From contig NZ_CP134223.1 in NCBI RefSeq assembly GCF_031599675.1, positions 62,001 to 126,000 of the forward strand: DNA of 64,000 bases, read 5' to 3'. Of the stretch, positions 41,818-51,328 are shown one piece after another; position 1 is the first letter of the stretch; each line of letters starts with the position of its first letter. The notes beneath the pieces were generated by a model. It saw only the letters and a list, made by a program, of their open reading frames with translations. It was not told the DNA's origin and searched no databases. The translations under genes and the position numbers were made by a program. The stretch is from Paenibacillus pedocola. Lineage in GTDB: Bacteria; Bacillota; Bacilli; Paenibacillales; Paenibacillaceae.

Positions 41818-43833
41818 TCACCAGACAAGAGTTCCGAGCAGAGTTTCAAGCAGTTTGGTTGATACTAGCGTCCAGCGGGAGAGTGTCTTCGGCGCAAGCT
41901 CCGCCAGCATGAAATTATTAAGGTGCTTGCTCTCCAGCAGAATGGAGTGGTCAGGATCAATCTCTACGGACATAAGAGGCGCTTTGTAGGTTAGCTGAAA
42001 ATTGGCCGCCTTCTGCCCGCCATTCCAAATTTTCCGTACCGTGTATCCGTCCGAAAAGGTGAATTTTATGGGTACATCAGCATACTGGCTGCCTTTGTTG
42101 CTCACCTTTACCATAAATTTATAGCGGCCGTTCTCTCCCTCTGCGCTACTCTTGGCGATGCTGGTCTTTATATTGTCTACTGAGAAATCGGGCGACCCGC
42201 CGCTGTATATATATTGGTCGAAATAAGCCTGCCATGATTTTTGGGTTACCTTTTCTACGATCTTTTGGAAATCCTCTGTAGAAGGGTGATGAAACCTGTA
42301 CTTGCGGGCATACGCCAGCATAATAGCGTCCATGGTTTTGGTTCCGGTCTGCCGTTCGATATCCTTAAGCACCAGCTTGCCGCGGATGTACACATTGCGG
42401 GTATAACCGTCAGCGGTAGTGTATTTCCAGGTTTCCAGATTAAGCGGCTGCGAGGTGGAAACGAGACTGGCCTGCAGGGCAATGTTGGAGGAGACACCGT
42501 ATTCCTGCTCCATCAGACGGTCTTCCGCATAGGAGGTGAAGCTTTCATCCAGCCAGGCCTCTTCAAATTCGTTATTCGCCACCATGCCGTAAAAGTACTG
42601 ATGGCCAATCTCATGGATGACGGTGCGCTCCAGCGAGGTGCCGGGGGAGCTTTCGGCAGCGCCGAAGGCGGTAACCAGCGTCGGATACTCCATTCCGCCT
42701 GCGCCATTTCCCTCTTTTGGGGGTACGATAATCGATAAGGTGGAATAAGGGTAAGGTCCATACCATTTGCTGAAAGCGGTTAGAGCCGCCTTGGCCGCCT
42801 GGAAATAACGCTCCTGCAGATCCTTATGCAACGGGTCCAGATATAGCTTGATTCGTACACCCGGCACATTCGGGGCAGAGAAGGCTTCCTCAGCAACTAC
42901 GAAATCGGGGGAAGCGGCCCAGGCGAAGTCGTGAACATCATCTGCATAAAATTGATAGATCTTCCGGTCCTGCTTGATCTGGGCGCCCTTTACCGGAAAG
43001 CCGGTTGCCCCAACCGTGTAGTTTGCGGGGACTGAAATGGTAACGTTGTAAATACCGAAGTCGCTGTAAAATTCGGAAGTGCCATGGTACTGGTGTAAAT
43101 CCCAGCCTTCCGCCTTTACTCCCCTAGTTCCTTTAGGCTCGTAGACGCTGAGCTTGGGAAACCACTGTCCTGCCATTACGAAGTTTCCTGCAGTTCCCAT
43201 GCGGGCGAATATTTTCGGAAGCTTGACCTCAAACCGGATTTTGAGGGTTACACTTTCTCCGCCGTTCACCGGCTGCGGAAGATGGACCTTTACAAGCGTC
43301 TTGTCGTTTACATTTCCGTCATCGGGCTGCACATACTGCAGACGCTGCATAAGTGAGACTCCTTCGGTGGTCCGCAGGTCGGTAATGGTCATGCTGCCGA
43401 ATCCGTCCGCCGGCATCGTGTCCCCGCGCAGCTCGCCTCCGGATTCCTTCATAAACGTAGTTTTTTCAGAAGCAAAGGCGTTTGGATAGAGATGAAAGTA
43501 GAGCTCTTGTACGGGCTTTTGACCAGGATGGATCCAGGTTACCGTCTCGGAGGCCTCAAGTAGGCCTGTATCCGGGATCAGCCGTACATCGATATGGTAC
43601 TCGGCAACACGCTGGCTTAATGCCTCAGAAACCGGAATCGGCTTACTCTCGGGAAGTTTTGGCTGCGCAGCTTTGGACTGAGGCACGGCAGCAGGGGACT
43701 TGGCCGCTTTTGGCGCAGCAGCGGACAGAACGGCGGGGCTGTGCCCTGAAAGAACCCATATGGCGCCTCCCAGCAGGGCGAGGGCGGCCAGGGTCGCAGA
43801 GATGATTATGTACCTTAATGACAGTGGCTTCAT
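41818..43833 (-). CDS. Membrane-anchored M1 family zinc metallopeptidase
   Basis: A 671-residue aminopeptidase-like protein. It has an N-terminal membrane helix (about 8-28), a Pro/Ala/Lys-rich linker, an M1 N-terminal beta domain, and the catalytic domain. There the zinc motif is HEIGH (407-411) with the third ligand in NEFEEAWLDES, and GAGGMEYP replaces the usual GxMEN exopeptidase motif. ATG 43833 has GGGAGGA nine bases upstream. The active part should lie outside the cell. The altered GxMEN makes the exact substrate preference uncertain. Confidence 0.9.
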   Translation of the reverse strand: MKPLSLRYIIISATLAALALLGGAIWVLSGHSPAVLSAAAPKAAKSPAAVPQSKAAQPKLPESKPIPVSEALSQRVAEYHIDVRLIPDTGLLEASETVTWIHPGQKPVQELYFHLYPNAFASEKTTFMKESGGELRGDTMPADGFGSMTITDLRTTEGVSLMQRLQYVQPDDGNVNDKTLVKVHLPQPVNGGESVTLKIRFEVKLPKIFARMGTAGNFVMAGQWFPKLSVYEPKGTRGVKAEGWDLHQYHGTSEFYSDFGIYNVTISVPANYTVGATGFPVKGAQIKQDRKIYQFYADDVHDFAWAASPDFVVAEEAFSAPNVPGVRIKLYLDPLHKDLQERYFQAAKAALTAFSKWYGPYPYSTLSIIVPPKEGNGAGGMEYPTLVTAFGAAESSPGTSLERTVIHEIGHQYFYGMVANNEFEEAWLDESFTSYAEDRLMEQEYGVSSNIALQASLVSTSQPLNLETWKYTTADGYTRNVYIRGKLVLKDIERQTGTKTMDAIMLAYARKYRFHHPSTEDFQKIVEKVTQKSWQAYFDQYIYSGGSPDFSVDNIKTSIAKSSAEGENGRYKFMVKVSNKGSQYADVPIKFTFSDGYTVRKIWNGGQKAANFQLTYKAPLMSVEIDPDHSILLESKHLNNFMLAELAPKTLSRWTLVSTKLLETLLGTLVW

Positions 43834-43938
43834 AACTGTGATTCCTCCCGTGACAAGCATCTACGGGATGTATATGTTTGCATTCGCCGCATTATTAGCT
43901 AAAATTAAATTATTAGTGAAAGGGAAGGATGTGCACTT

Positions 43939-44445
43939 GTGGATAACGTACAACCGGAGGGGAAGAAGCAGATTGCTTTGAATATTGTGAACGCGAAGAG
44001 CAAGCATAAAGGCTTCGGCGCCGGATCCATTGATCTGAACAACGTATCGCCAGTCATCATTGACGGCGGTGAAGCAGTTATCGATATCGGTGCCATGCAT
44101 GCCAAGAGCAAAGTGGAGAAGGGAATTAAATTCTCTACGAACCGTGAGGATGTTCCGGCTGGAAGACAGGTTTGGGTGGTGTGGGTAGCAGTGGACCGTA
44201 CGCCGGAGGGTCAGCTCTACGGAGGCATTACCGCCTGCGAGATGTGGATTGACTCTGAGGCGCGCCGCGGCTGGAAGATCCTTGCCGATCATGTGAATAA
44301 GCTGGACGCCGCCCTGAAGCGGAAGATTATTCTGGATGGACTGGGTGCAGCGGAAAAGGCAGCGCTGAAATCACTGCTGATCTCCCACAATGAGGAATGG
44401 TGGGCAGCCACCTCCGATGAGCTGAAGTCTGCACTGGCTGAATAG
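43939..44445 (+). CDS. ywhD: YwhD family protein
   Basis: A 168-residue soluble protein matching B. subtilis YwhD in size and character (IDGGEAVIDIGAMHAKSKVEKGIKF, then WVVWVAVDR and GGITACEMWIDSEARRGWK). Function unknown. In B. subtilis ywhD lies next to the class A PBP gene pbpG (ywhE); here a class A PBP gene is only 1.6 kb away, so the association is partly kept. GTG start nine bases after GAAGGA. Confidence 0.85.
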   Translation: MDNVQPEGKKQIALNIVNAKSKHKGFGAGSIDLNNVSPVIIDGGEAVIDIGAMHAKSKVEKGIKFSTNREDVPAGRQVWVVWVAVDRTPEGQLYGGITACEMWIDSEARRGWKILADHVNKLDAALKRKIILDGLGAAEKAALKSLLISHNEEWWAATSDELKSALAE

Positions 44446-44476
44446 CAGCAGGTAATACCCTGCAAGGTTAACATGA

Positions 44477-44515
44477 AAAGGCTTGGACCTTCGTGATCAG
44501 AAGGTCCAAGCCTTT
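44477..44515. terminator. Two-way terminator after ywhD
   Basis: Perfect 16-base arms, AAAGGCTTGGACCTTC and its complement, with a 7-base loop, between converging genes. Confidence 0.92.
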
Positions 44516-44555
44516 GTTATATTGGATGAGGGATCAAGGATGTTGTAACAGAATG

Positions 44556-45020
44556 CTATTTGCCCGGTGCACTGATCTTACGCTTGAGCTGGCTTACTCT
44601 GGCCTGGCTGATGCCAAGCACCCCGGCGAGCTCCTTCTGGTTGGCGTACGGGTGCTCCGCCATAGCCTTCTCCAGACGCTGGCTCATTTCTTCGGTTTTC
44701 GTTCTCCGGCCGTTACGGATAGTTTCATCTTCAGCAGGGCCTTCAAGCGGTTCGGCTTCCGCAGAGAGGCGCACCGGATCTCCCAGCTCCTTGAGGCAAT
44801 TGTTGCAAATAAACTGATCCTTGTAGTAGGTCACGTGGTCGAGGCTCCGGCAAAAAGTGCATTCCGTTGATGTGTACTTTCGGAGAACGATGATCTCCTC
44901 ATTCAGGATAAAAAATTCGATAGGGTCCCCAATGTCGATATTTCGTGTCATACGGATTTCTACGGGAACCACAATTCTGCCAAGACTGTCTAAACTCCGG
45001 ATCATGCCTGTATCCTTCAT
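44556..45020 (-). CDS. AbrB-like transition-state regulator with zinc-finger and HTH segments
   Basis: A 154-residue regulator in three parts. Residues 5-50 (GMIRSLDSLGRIVVPVEIR) form a SpoVT/AbrB swapped-hairpin DNA-binding domain. Residues 54-75 hold four cysteines as two CxxC pairs (54/57 and 72/75), likely a zinc site. Residues 125-148 (ANQKELAGVLGISQARVSQLKRKI) read as a helix-turn-helix. B. subtilis AbrB has only the first part plus a different C-terminal dimer domain. The order suggests a DNA-binding protein with two DNA contacts; its targets are unknown. Confidence 0.82.
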   Translation of the reverse strand: MKDTGMIRSLDSLGRIVVPVEIRMTRNIDIGDPIEFFILNEEIIVLRKYTSTECTFCRSLDHVTYYKDQFICNNCLKELGDPVRLSAEAEPLEGPAEDETIRNGRRTKTEEMSQRLEKAMAEHPYANQKELAGVLGISQARVSQLKRKISAPGK

Positions 45021-45133
45021 CTCATGTCCCTCATTTACATCAATATATTTTTTTGCGGATATATACGATTATAGCAGTTATTGTAAGTTTAGAGAACGGG
45101 GAAAGCGCATTCATTTATAACCTTGGAGAAATA

Positions 45134-45174
45134 CAGGAAAGGCCTCCCGTTTTGGAATGCCAAGGCGGGAGGCC
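45134..45174 (-). terminator. Terminator of mpg
   Basis: Perfect 9-base arms (45141-45149 and 45166-45174) with a T-rich tail on the minus strand, about 70 bases after the mpg stop. Confidence 0.75.
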
Positions 45175-45241
45175 GATTAGGGTTCTCTTCTTTTTACCCA
45201 ATAAATCGATGCAGAAACCATAGAATACATCCTGATCTTGT

Positions 45242-45931
45242 TTACCTCAGGTTGAAGGGCTGCTCCAGCTTATCCTTTACTGAAACGTAAGGGTTATTCC
45301 TGAGATAGAAGCGCCAGGGAAGCTGTGCGTATTCTTCTGCGTAAGGAATATTAATGCGCGGGGCCTGGACAATATCCAGGCTCTCCGCCGGGTTCCCCTG
45401 TTCCAGCCAGAGGGGGCTGCCTTGTACATCCAGCCGGCGGCCGTTAAGGCTTTTGTCGATCCGGAGAGCACGGCATAGCTTGCCCGGGCCTCCTGAGAGC
45501 CCGGAAGGGTTCCTGTAAGCAATGCCGCGGTAGGCCGACATCTGCGCAGCATCACCGGGTGTTAGCGGCTCTACCGCCCGGATCAGCACGGCGTGCGGGT
45601 CGCCTTCGCCGGAAGTAACCACATTGAGGCAATGGTACATGCCGTATATAAGGTAGATGTAGATTGTTCCGCCGGAGCTGAACATCACCTCCGTCCGTGC
45701 GGTTCGGCGGCCGCCAAAGGCATGGCTGCCCTTGTCTTCTATCCCTCCGTAGCTTTCTGTCTCTACGATACGGCAGCGGATCTCCCCGTCCTCTGTGCGC
45801 CGGACCAAATGCTGGCCCAGGAGAAGAGGTGCAGCCTGCAGTGCCGGTAGCCTGTATAAATCGGGTGACAGCAGACGCCGAGGGCGGACGGTTTCCCGGC
45901 TCGATCCGTCCTCGTGTTCATTGCAGTCCAT
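45242..45931 (-). CDS. mpg: 3-methyladenine DNA glycosylase (AAG/MPG family)
   Basis: Removes alkylated purines from DNA in base excision repair. The 229-residue protein has IVETESYGGIEDKGSHAFGGRRTART, the YLIYGMYHCLNVVTSGEGDP segment and AVLIRAVEPL, all typical of the eukaryote-like AAG fold also found in Bacillus (yxlJ). The N-terminal 20 residues are polar and not conserved. Confidence 0.92.
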   Translation of the reverse strand: MDCNEHEDGSSRETVRPRRLLSPDLYRLPALQAAPLLLGQHLVRRTEDGEIRCRIVETESYGGIEDKGSHAFGGRRTARTEVMFSSGGTIYIYLIYGMYHCLNVVTSGEGDPHAVLIRAVEPLTPGDAAQMSAYRGIAYRNPSGLSGGPGKLCRALRIDKSLNGRRLDVQGSPLWLEQGNPAESLDIVQAPRINIPYAEEYAQLPWRFYLRNNPYVSVKDKLEQPFNLR

Positions 45932-46031
45932 AGTTGGAAAGCCCCTTTCCTGGCAAAGCGGGCGCTAAGGCATTACGCCATGCCGGTGATGTTCCCATCG
46001 TATACCCAGAATCATTGGGGCTGCAACAGGG

Positions 46032-48101
46032 CTAGTTCATCCACCACCGTTTGATATCATTCCACAGAGAATGCTCTTCCTTGCCCGGGTCAGCTGTACC
46101 TGGGGAGCCTTCTGCCGGAGCAGTTTCCCCGCCGGTGCCGTGCTGGTCACAGTACTCCGTGGGCTCTGTGCCGCTGATGAAGGTCTCCAGCTCTTTCTCT
46201 GGACAAGCGGCTGTGGCGAGCTTGCCGGATTGCGGATTGATGTAGACGCTGACCACCCCGTCGGGAATGGGGAAAATTTTCGGAGGCACGTTGGCCAGTG
46301 CTTTTTCTGTGAATTCGGCAAAGATCGGGGCGGCCCGCCGCCCATCGGACGTAGCGATATCGCGGCCCTTGTCATATCCTACCCAGACCGCGGTGGACAG
46401 CTCCGGCGTAAATCCGACCATCCAGCCGTCGGTATCAGTCGTTCCTGTCTTGCCGGCCACAGGACGCTTGATAATTGCTGCTACGCGGTTGCCCGTGCCG
46501 CCGCTCTCAAAGACGCCTTCCATCAGCCGGGTCAGGACATAGGCTGCTGCCGGCTCCACAACCTTTTCTCCCTGATCCTGAGGAGCCTCGTAGATCAGAT
46601 TACCTTTGGAATCGGTAATTTTCAGAATGGCGGTCGCCGGCTGCCTGATGCCTCCGCCGCCGATCACAGCAAAGGCAGAGGCCATCTCCAGCGGACTGAC
46701 AGGAGAGGTGCCGAGCGCGAGGGAAGGCACGCTTTGCAGCGGGCTGCCGATTCCCATCTTGGCCGCCATTTCTGCGACTTTATCTGCGCCTATTTTCATA
46801 ATCGTATTTACCGCATAGATATTGTCGGAAGCGGCGATAGCCTGGCGCATATTGATCTCCCCGAGGTATTTGTCGCCGAAGTTTTTGGGCTGGTAGGTTT
46901 TGCGGTTGTTGTCGTAATGGAACAGCGTCGGCTGGCTGTTGAATACCGACAGGCCGGTCATCGTCTTTGAAGAGAGGGCCGTTAGATACATGATTGGTTT
47001 AAAGGATGACCCCGGCTGGCGGGTCGTCGCCAGAGCATGATTGAACTGGTTGGTACGATAATTTTTCCCGCCCACCATTGCCTTGATATAGCCGGTGCGC
47101 GGATCGATGGATACCAGCGCTGTCTCCAGTTCACTGGCGGCATCCATTTCTTTATCAACGGCCTCCTCAGCAGCCTGCTGCATATCGGGATCAAGGGTGG
47201 TAAAGACATTCAGTCCGCCAAGCTCCAGTTCATCACTGCTGATATGGAGTGTGTCCAGGACAAGCCCGCGCACATAATCACGGAAATAAGGGGCGAGAAC
47301 GGTAGTATTCTTCTGGCCCTGTGGTTTGAAGCTTAAGGTCTCCTGTGCCGCCGCCCGGGCTTGTACCGCTGTGATGTCACCTACCTCTACCATGGCTGAC
47401 AAGATGATGCCTTGCCGTTTCTTGGCATTCTCCAGATGGGTATACGGTGAATAATAGGTGGGCCCTTTAGGAATTCCGGCAAGCATTGCACTCTCTGCCA
47501 GATTAAGATCTGCAGCTGCTTTGCCAAAATACATCCGGGCCGCTGCTTCAATTCCATATGCGCCATGACCGTAATAGATTTCATTTAAATACATGTTCAG
47601 AATTTCGTTTTTGCTGTACTTCATCTCAAGCTGCATCGTGTAAAGGGCTTCCTTGGATTTGCGGGTCCACGTCTTTTCGTGGGTAAGATAAAGATTGCGA
47701 GCGAGCTGCTGGGTCAGGGTGCTGGCTCCCTGCGTGCGTTTTCCCGCCTCCACATTGGCAAGCACAGCCCGTGCCATTCCTTTCAGGTCAAAACCGGAAT
47801 GATCATAAAATTTGCGGTCCTCCACGGCCAGGGTAGCCTGGATAAGCTGCGGGGCTATCTGGCTCAGTGTAACAGGGTCCCGGCTGCGTCCGTCCGTAGT
47901 AAAGGTGGTCAGTACATTGCCCCGGGAATCGAGCAGCTTGGAGCGGATATCATCGCCGATCGGCGGAAGCGGTTTGTTGTATAGATAGCCTAGTAGTGCT
48001 CCGGCAGCCAGCAGGAACAGCACGGCCGTGGCGGCCAGCAGCCGGACCAGCCGGCGGAGGCGGTGTCTCTTGACTTTGGGTTTAGCGGTATCACGCGGCA
48101 T
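46032..48101 (-). CDS. pbpG: Class A penicillin-binding protein (PbpG/PBP2d-like)
   Basis: Bifunctional peptidoglycan synthase of 689 residues: cytoplasmic basic N-terminus, one membrane helix (about 20-42), GT51 glycosyltransferase domain with EDRKFYDHSGFD and TLTQQLARN, and transpeptidase domain with active-site GSSFKP, SDN and KTGTT. The C-terminus is a short acidic tail. ATG 48101 is nine bases after AAGGAG; a TTG at 48125 is an alternative. Length and closeness to ywhD suggest PbpG, which in B. subtilis is made in the forespore, but PbpF or PBP1a cannot be excluded. Confidence 0.9.
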   Translation of the reverse strand: MPRDTAKPKVKRHRLRRLVRLLAATAVLFLLAAGALLGYLYNKPLPPIGDDIRSKLLDSRGNVLTTFTTDGRSRDPVTLSQIAPQLIQATLAVEDRKFYDHSGFDLKGMARAVLANVEAGKRTQGASTLTQQLARNLYLTHEKTWTRKSKEALYTMQLEMKYSKNEILNMYLNEIYYGHGAYGIEAAARMYFGKAAADLNLAESAMLAGIPKGPTYYSPYTHLENAKKRQGIILSAMVEVGDITAVQARAAAQETLSFKPQGQKNTTVLAPYFRDYVRGLVLDTLHISSDELELGGLNVFTTLDPDMQQAAEEAVDKEMDAASELETALVSIDPRTGYIKAMVGGKNYRTNQFNHALATTRQPGSSFKPIMYLTALSSKTMTGLSVFNSQPTLFHYDNNRKTYQPKNFGDKYLGEINMRQAIAASDNIYAVNTIMKIGADKVAEMAAKMGIGSPLQSVPSLALGTSPVSPLEMASAFAVIGGGGIRQPATAILKITDSKGNLIYEAPQDQGEKVVEPAAAYVLTRLMEGVFESGGTGNRVAAIIKRPVAGKTGTTDTDGWMVGFTPELSTAVWVGYDKGRDIATSDGRRAAPIFAEFTEKALANVPPKIFPIPDGVVSVYINPQSGKLATAACPEKELETFISGTEPTEYCDQHGTGGETAPAEGSPGTADPGKEEHSLWNDIKRWWMN

Positions 48102-48375
48102 GGCTTCAGGCTCCTTGTCCTTCAAAATTACGAAACGGCCATGGGTATCTTGGCAAAGATTTGGCTAGTTAGTTTTCATTATGGGGAAGGTGGGGCTCAG
48201 ATATTCAAGGCAGCGATACTTTATGCAAAAAGGAAGCCTATCAAGCGGACCTGGCAAAACGGTAACCAAATTGTTTTCTTTTTGTGATCTTCTCCGGGTA
48301 GATAGAGGAGCGGGCGGGGAGTATAACAGAGTAGTGTCAGTTCTAAAGGGTATATATACCACAGGAGGTGTTATC

Positions 48376-49548
48376 ATGAATTGGACCCTGAATATACGCT
48401 TAAGAGTGCTAACTCTTCTCTCATGCGGGCTTCTGGCTGCCTCAGTCTGGGGAACAGCGGCGCCGGCCCAGGCAGCAGCGGCACCGGCCTGCGGCAGCGG
48501 GGATCATGGTTTGCTGCAGCAGCTGCAGGCCAAGCATTCCGCTGCAGAGGAAACGCCGCTCAGCTTCACGGATATCCAATTTCTCAGCGGAGATACAGGA
48601 CGGGCTGCAGGCAGCGGCTTTATGATCGGTACATCAGATGGCGGCTGCCATTTCCAAAAAATCTATGAAGGCCAATGGAATTTCCGGCAAATCTCTTTCC
48701 CGGATAATGTGCATGGCTGGGCTCTAGCTTCCGTTAAGGAGGGTACGGATGCCTATCTCATCGCTACGGCTGACGGAGGTTCAACCTGGAAGAGAATCTC
48801 GGAAACGGCAGTGGGGTTTGAAAGAATTGCATTCACGGATAGTAAGCACGGCTTTGGTTACGTGCGTGCCTTTACGTATTACACAGAAGACGGAGGACTC
48901 AGCTGGAGCCAGATCAAGACCCCGGCGAATACACGCGGCGCAGAGTTCAGCAGCCGGAGTAACGGCTGGGCGGTGGTGGTAGCGCCTGGAGAAGGCTACC
49001 GGATCATGAAAACCACGGATGGCGGGGCATCATGGAAGCTTTCCCTGAAATCAGCCTTTGCCTACCCGGAGTATGGAAGAGTATATGCCAAAGGTGATCA
49101 GGTGTACGCGTTTCTGTATGGCGGAACAGGGATGTCCCAGACCTCTTATTCGCTGTACGCCAGCAGCAATCAAGGGGGAAAGTGGAACCGTGTGATTGCT
49201 GAGGATACTGCAGGCGGCGGACCGGCACCGGGCAGCGGCACAGCATTGCTTAAGAAAGGTCCTGCTTCAGGCAAGCCTGGCAATATGCAGCTGGTCGGCA
49301 ACAGCACAGCCTTTCTGGTCGGTTACTCTCCCGCAGGCGAAAAGGTTGCCGTCGGCCGCACCTTTACGGGGGGCAGACAGTGGGCTAATCTTCCGCCTAT
49401 TGCCGGTTTTGACGGGATTATTTCCTTCCCGGACAGCAAGGACGGCTGGATGGCTGTACGGGGCCAGAACAGCTCTTCCCTGTACGCCACCAAAGACGGC
49501 GGCGCGACCTGGAAGGTTAAGTTTACTTTTAAGGGAACAGAACAGTAG
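48376..49548 (+). CDS. Secreted YCF48/BNR-repeat protein
   Basis: A 390-residue exported protein with a signal peptide ending near APAQAAAAPA. The mature part is a string of beta-propeller repeats recognised by ATADGGSTWKR, YTEDGGLSWSQ, TTDGGASWKL and ATKDGGATWKV, with HGW or DGW between them. Such repeats occur in YCF48 and sialidase-type propellers; no catalytic function can be read. AGGAGG lies upstream of ATG 48376. The gene is divergent from the PBP gene; the 274-base gap contains a TATATATA palindrome at 48349-48360. Confidence 0.82.
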   Translation: MNWTLNIRLRVLTLLSCGLLAASVWGTAAPAQAAAAPACGSGDHGLLQQLQAKHSAAEETPLSFTDIQFLSGDTGRAAGSGFMIGTSDGGCHFQKIYEGQWNFRQISFPDNVHGWALASVKEGTDAYLIATADGGSTWKRISETAVGFERIAFTDSKHGFGYVRAFTYYTEDGGLSWSQIKTPANTRGAEFSSRSNGWAVVVAPGEGYRIMKTTDGGASWKLSLKSAFAYPEYGRVYAKGDQVYAFLYGGTGMSQTSYSLYASSNQGGKWNRVIAEDTAGGGPAPGSGTALLKKGPASGKPGNMQLVGNSTAFLVGYSPAGEKVAVGRTFTGGRQWANLPPIAGFDGIISFPDSKDGWMAVRGQNSSSLYATKDGGATWKVKFTFKGTEQ

Positions 49549-49585
49549 GATATTAACTAAACTAAATCGGCATGGGCTAAGGAAG

Positions 49586-49612
49586 GCGGCTCCTTTAGGG
49601 GCCGCTTTTTTC
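49586..49612 (+). terminator. Terminator of the YCF48-like gene
   Basis: An 8-base stem (49586-49593 with 49598-49605, one G-T pair) with a TTTA loop and six T. Confidence 0.9.
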
Positions 49613-49758
49613 TGTAAAATGACAGCACCCTGCACTTTGTCACTATAATCCCGGCTGAGTGTGATTTTGGCCTTCAGTATGGTAAAATTTTAGTTACTTT
49701 ATCAGGACTGTCGTGTGTAAACGCAGAACCTGCAGACGAACCTTAGGAGGACTGGAGA

Positions 49759-50616
49759 ATGGCTTTCCGCGTATCCGCCGTTCAATATCATTTACATACG
49801 ATCTCCTCGTTTGAGGAATTTGCCGCCCAGTGCGAGCACTATATAAAGACAGCCGAAGAATACGGCACGGACTTCATTCTGTTTCCGGAGTTTCTTACGA
49901 CCCAACTGATGTCTATCGGAGACAGCCGGGGAAAGGCCTCAGGCATTGAAGACCTCCCGCAGTTTACTGAACAATACCGGGACATGTTCTCGGGGTATGC
50001 CCGGAAGTACAACGTCCATATAATTGGGGGAACCCATGTGCTGCGCCGGAATGATAAGCTCTATAATGTAGCACATCTCTTTTATCCTGACGGAAGAATT
50101 GCCGAGCAGGCCAAGCTTCATATTACACCCGCTGAGGTAGAGGGCTGGAATATGGGTGCAGGAGAAGAGCTTGAGGTTTTCCAGACGGATAAAGGGACTA
50201 TCGCCATGCTGACCTGCTACGACATCGAGTTCCCGGAAATTGTCCGCATGGCCAGAGCCAAGGGCGCTGATGTAATCTTTTGCCCGTCCTGCACAGATGA
50301 CCGCCACGGATTTCACCGGGTCCGCTATACCAGCCATGCCCGTGCCATTGAGAACCAGATTTACGTTGTGCTGACAGGAACTGTGGGATCACTCCCTACC
50401 GTGGATCTGATGCGCGCCAACTTCGGCCAGGCTGCGGTAATTACACCGAATGATATTCCCTTCCCGCCAAAAGGGCTGCTGGCCGAAGGCGAAATTAATG
50501 ATGATATGATCATTACAGCCGATCTGGATCTGGAGCTGCTCTACCGTGTCCGGGAACGCGGGTCCGTGACTACCTGGCGCGACCGGAGAACAGATCTTTA
50601 TACGGACTGGACGTAA
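49759..50616 (+). CDS. Carbon-nitrogen hydrolase (nitrilase superfamily)
   Basis: A 285-residue hydrolase of amide or nitrile C-N bonds. The catalytic triad is visible: Glu44 in LFPEFLTT, Lys119 in AKLHITPAE, and Cys153 in LTCYDIEFPE. It is followed after 17 bases by an acetyltransferase gene. In several bacteria these two activities are fused in one protein in the opposite order; here they are separate. The true substrate is unknown. Confidence 0.9.
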   Translation: MAFRVSAVQYHLHTISSFEEFAAQCEHYIKTAEEYGTDFILFPEFLTTQLMSIGDSRGKASGIEDLPQFTEQYRDMFSGYARKYNVHIIGGTHVLRRNDKLYNVAHLFYPDGRIAEQAKLHITPAEVEGWNMGAGEELEVFQTDKGTIAMLTCYDIEFPEIVRMARAKGADVIFCPSCTDDRHGFHRVRYTSHARAIENQIYVVLTGTVGSLPTVDLMRANFGQAAVITPNDIPFPPKGLLAEGEINDDMIITADLDLELLYRVRERGSVTTWRDRRTDLYTDWT

Positions 50617-50633
50617 AGGGGGCAGGGGAAGAG

Positions 50634-51302
50634 ATGTACTATAAGACCTTTTATGCCTTTGACGGCAAAGTGCCGGTCCCGGCGGTTATACGTAATTATA
50701 CGGCAGCGGATTTTGATGACCTGATCACCATTCAGTCCGAGGCCTTTCCACCCCCCTATCCTGCCGAGTTATGGTGGAACCGGGAGCAGCTCCGGAATCA
50801 TGTGGAGTTTTTTCAGGAGGGCGCGTTATGTGTTGAAGTGAACGGAGAACTGGCCGGCTCGGTTACGGGCCTGAAGATTCATTTTGATCCGGAAACACCG
50901 CAAGTTCATCATACCTGGTCCGAGGTTACAGCGGACGGGTACATTACTACGCACCAGCCTGACGGAGACACGCTGTATATCGCCGATCTTTGTGTGCGTC
51001 CCAAATACCGTAAGCTTGGGCTCGGTAAAGAGCTGGTGCAGTCGCTGTATCATGTGGTGGTAGAGCAGGGACTGGAACGGCTGCTTGGTGCAGGACGGAT
51101 GCCGGGCTACCATACAGAAGCGTCCCGGATCTCTGCGGAGACGTATCTTGCAGAGGTTACTGCCGGCAGGCTGACTGACCCGGTAATCACCTTTTTGCTG
51201 CGCTGCGGGCGGACTCCGCTCGGTGTAGTGGAGGGATATCTGGAAGACGAGGAATCCTGCAATTATGCTGCACTGATGGAGTGGCGCAACCCTTTTCAAT
51301 AG
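50634..51302 (+). CDS. GNAT acetyltransferase paired with the nitrilase
   Basis: A 222-residue acetyltransferase with the acetyl-CoA loop VRPKYRKLGLGKELV after LYIADLC, and a region resembling the acetyltransferase half of fused acetyltransferase/nitrilase proteins (AFPPPYPAELWW, GAGRMPGY). It probably works on the same substrate as the upstream hydrolase. Short ribosome site GGGGAAGAG before ATG 50634. Confidence 0.85.
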   Translation: MYYKTFYAFDGKVPVPAVIRNYTAADFDDLITIQSEAFPPPYPAELWWNREQLRNHVEFFQEGALCVEVNGELAGSVTGLKIHFDPETPQVHHTWSEVTADGYITTHQPDGDTLYIADLCVRPKYRKLGLGKELVQSLYHVVVEQGLERLLGAGRMPGYHTEASRISAETYLAEVTAGRLTDPVITFLLRCGRTPLGVVEGYLEDEESCNYAALMEWRNPFQ

Positions 51303-51328
51303 AAGACAGTACTGGAGGAGACATGAAG

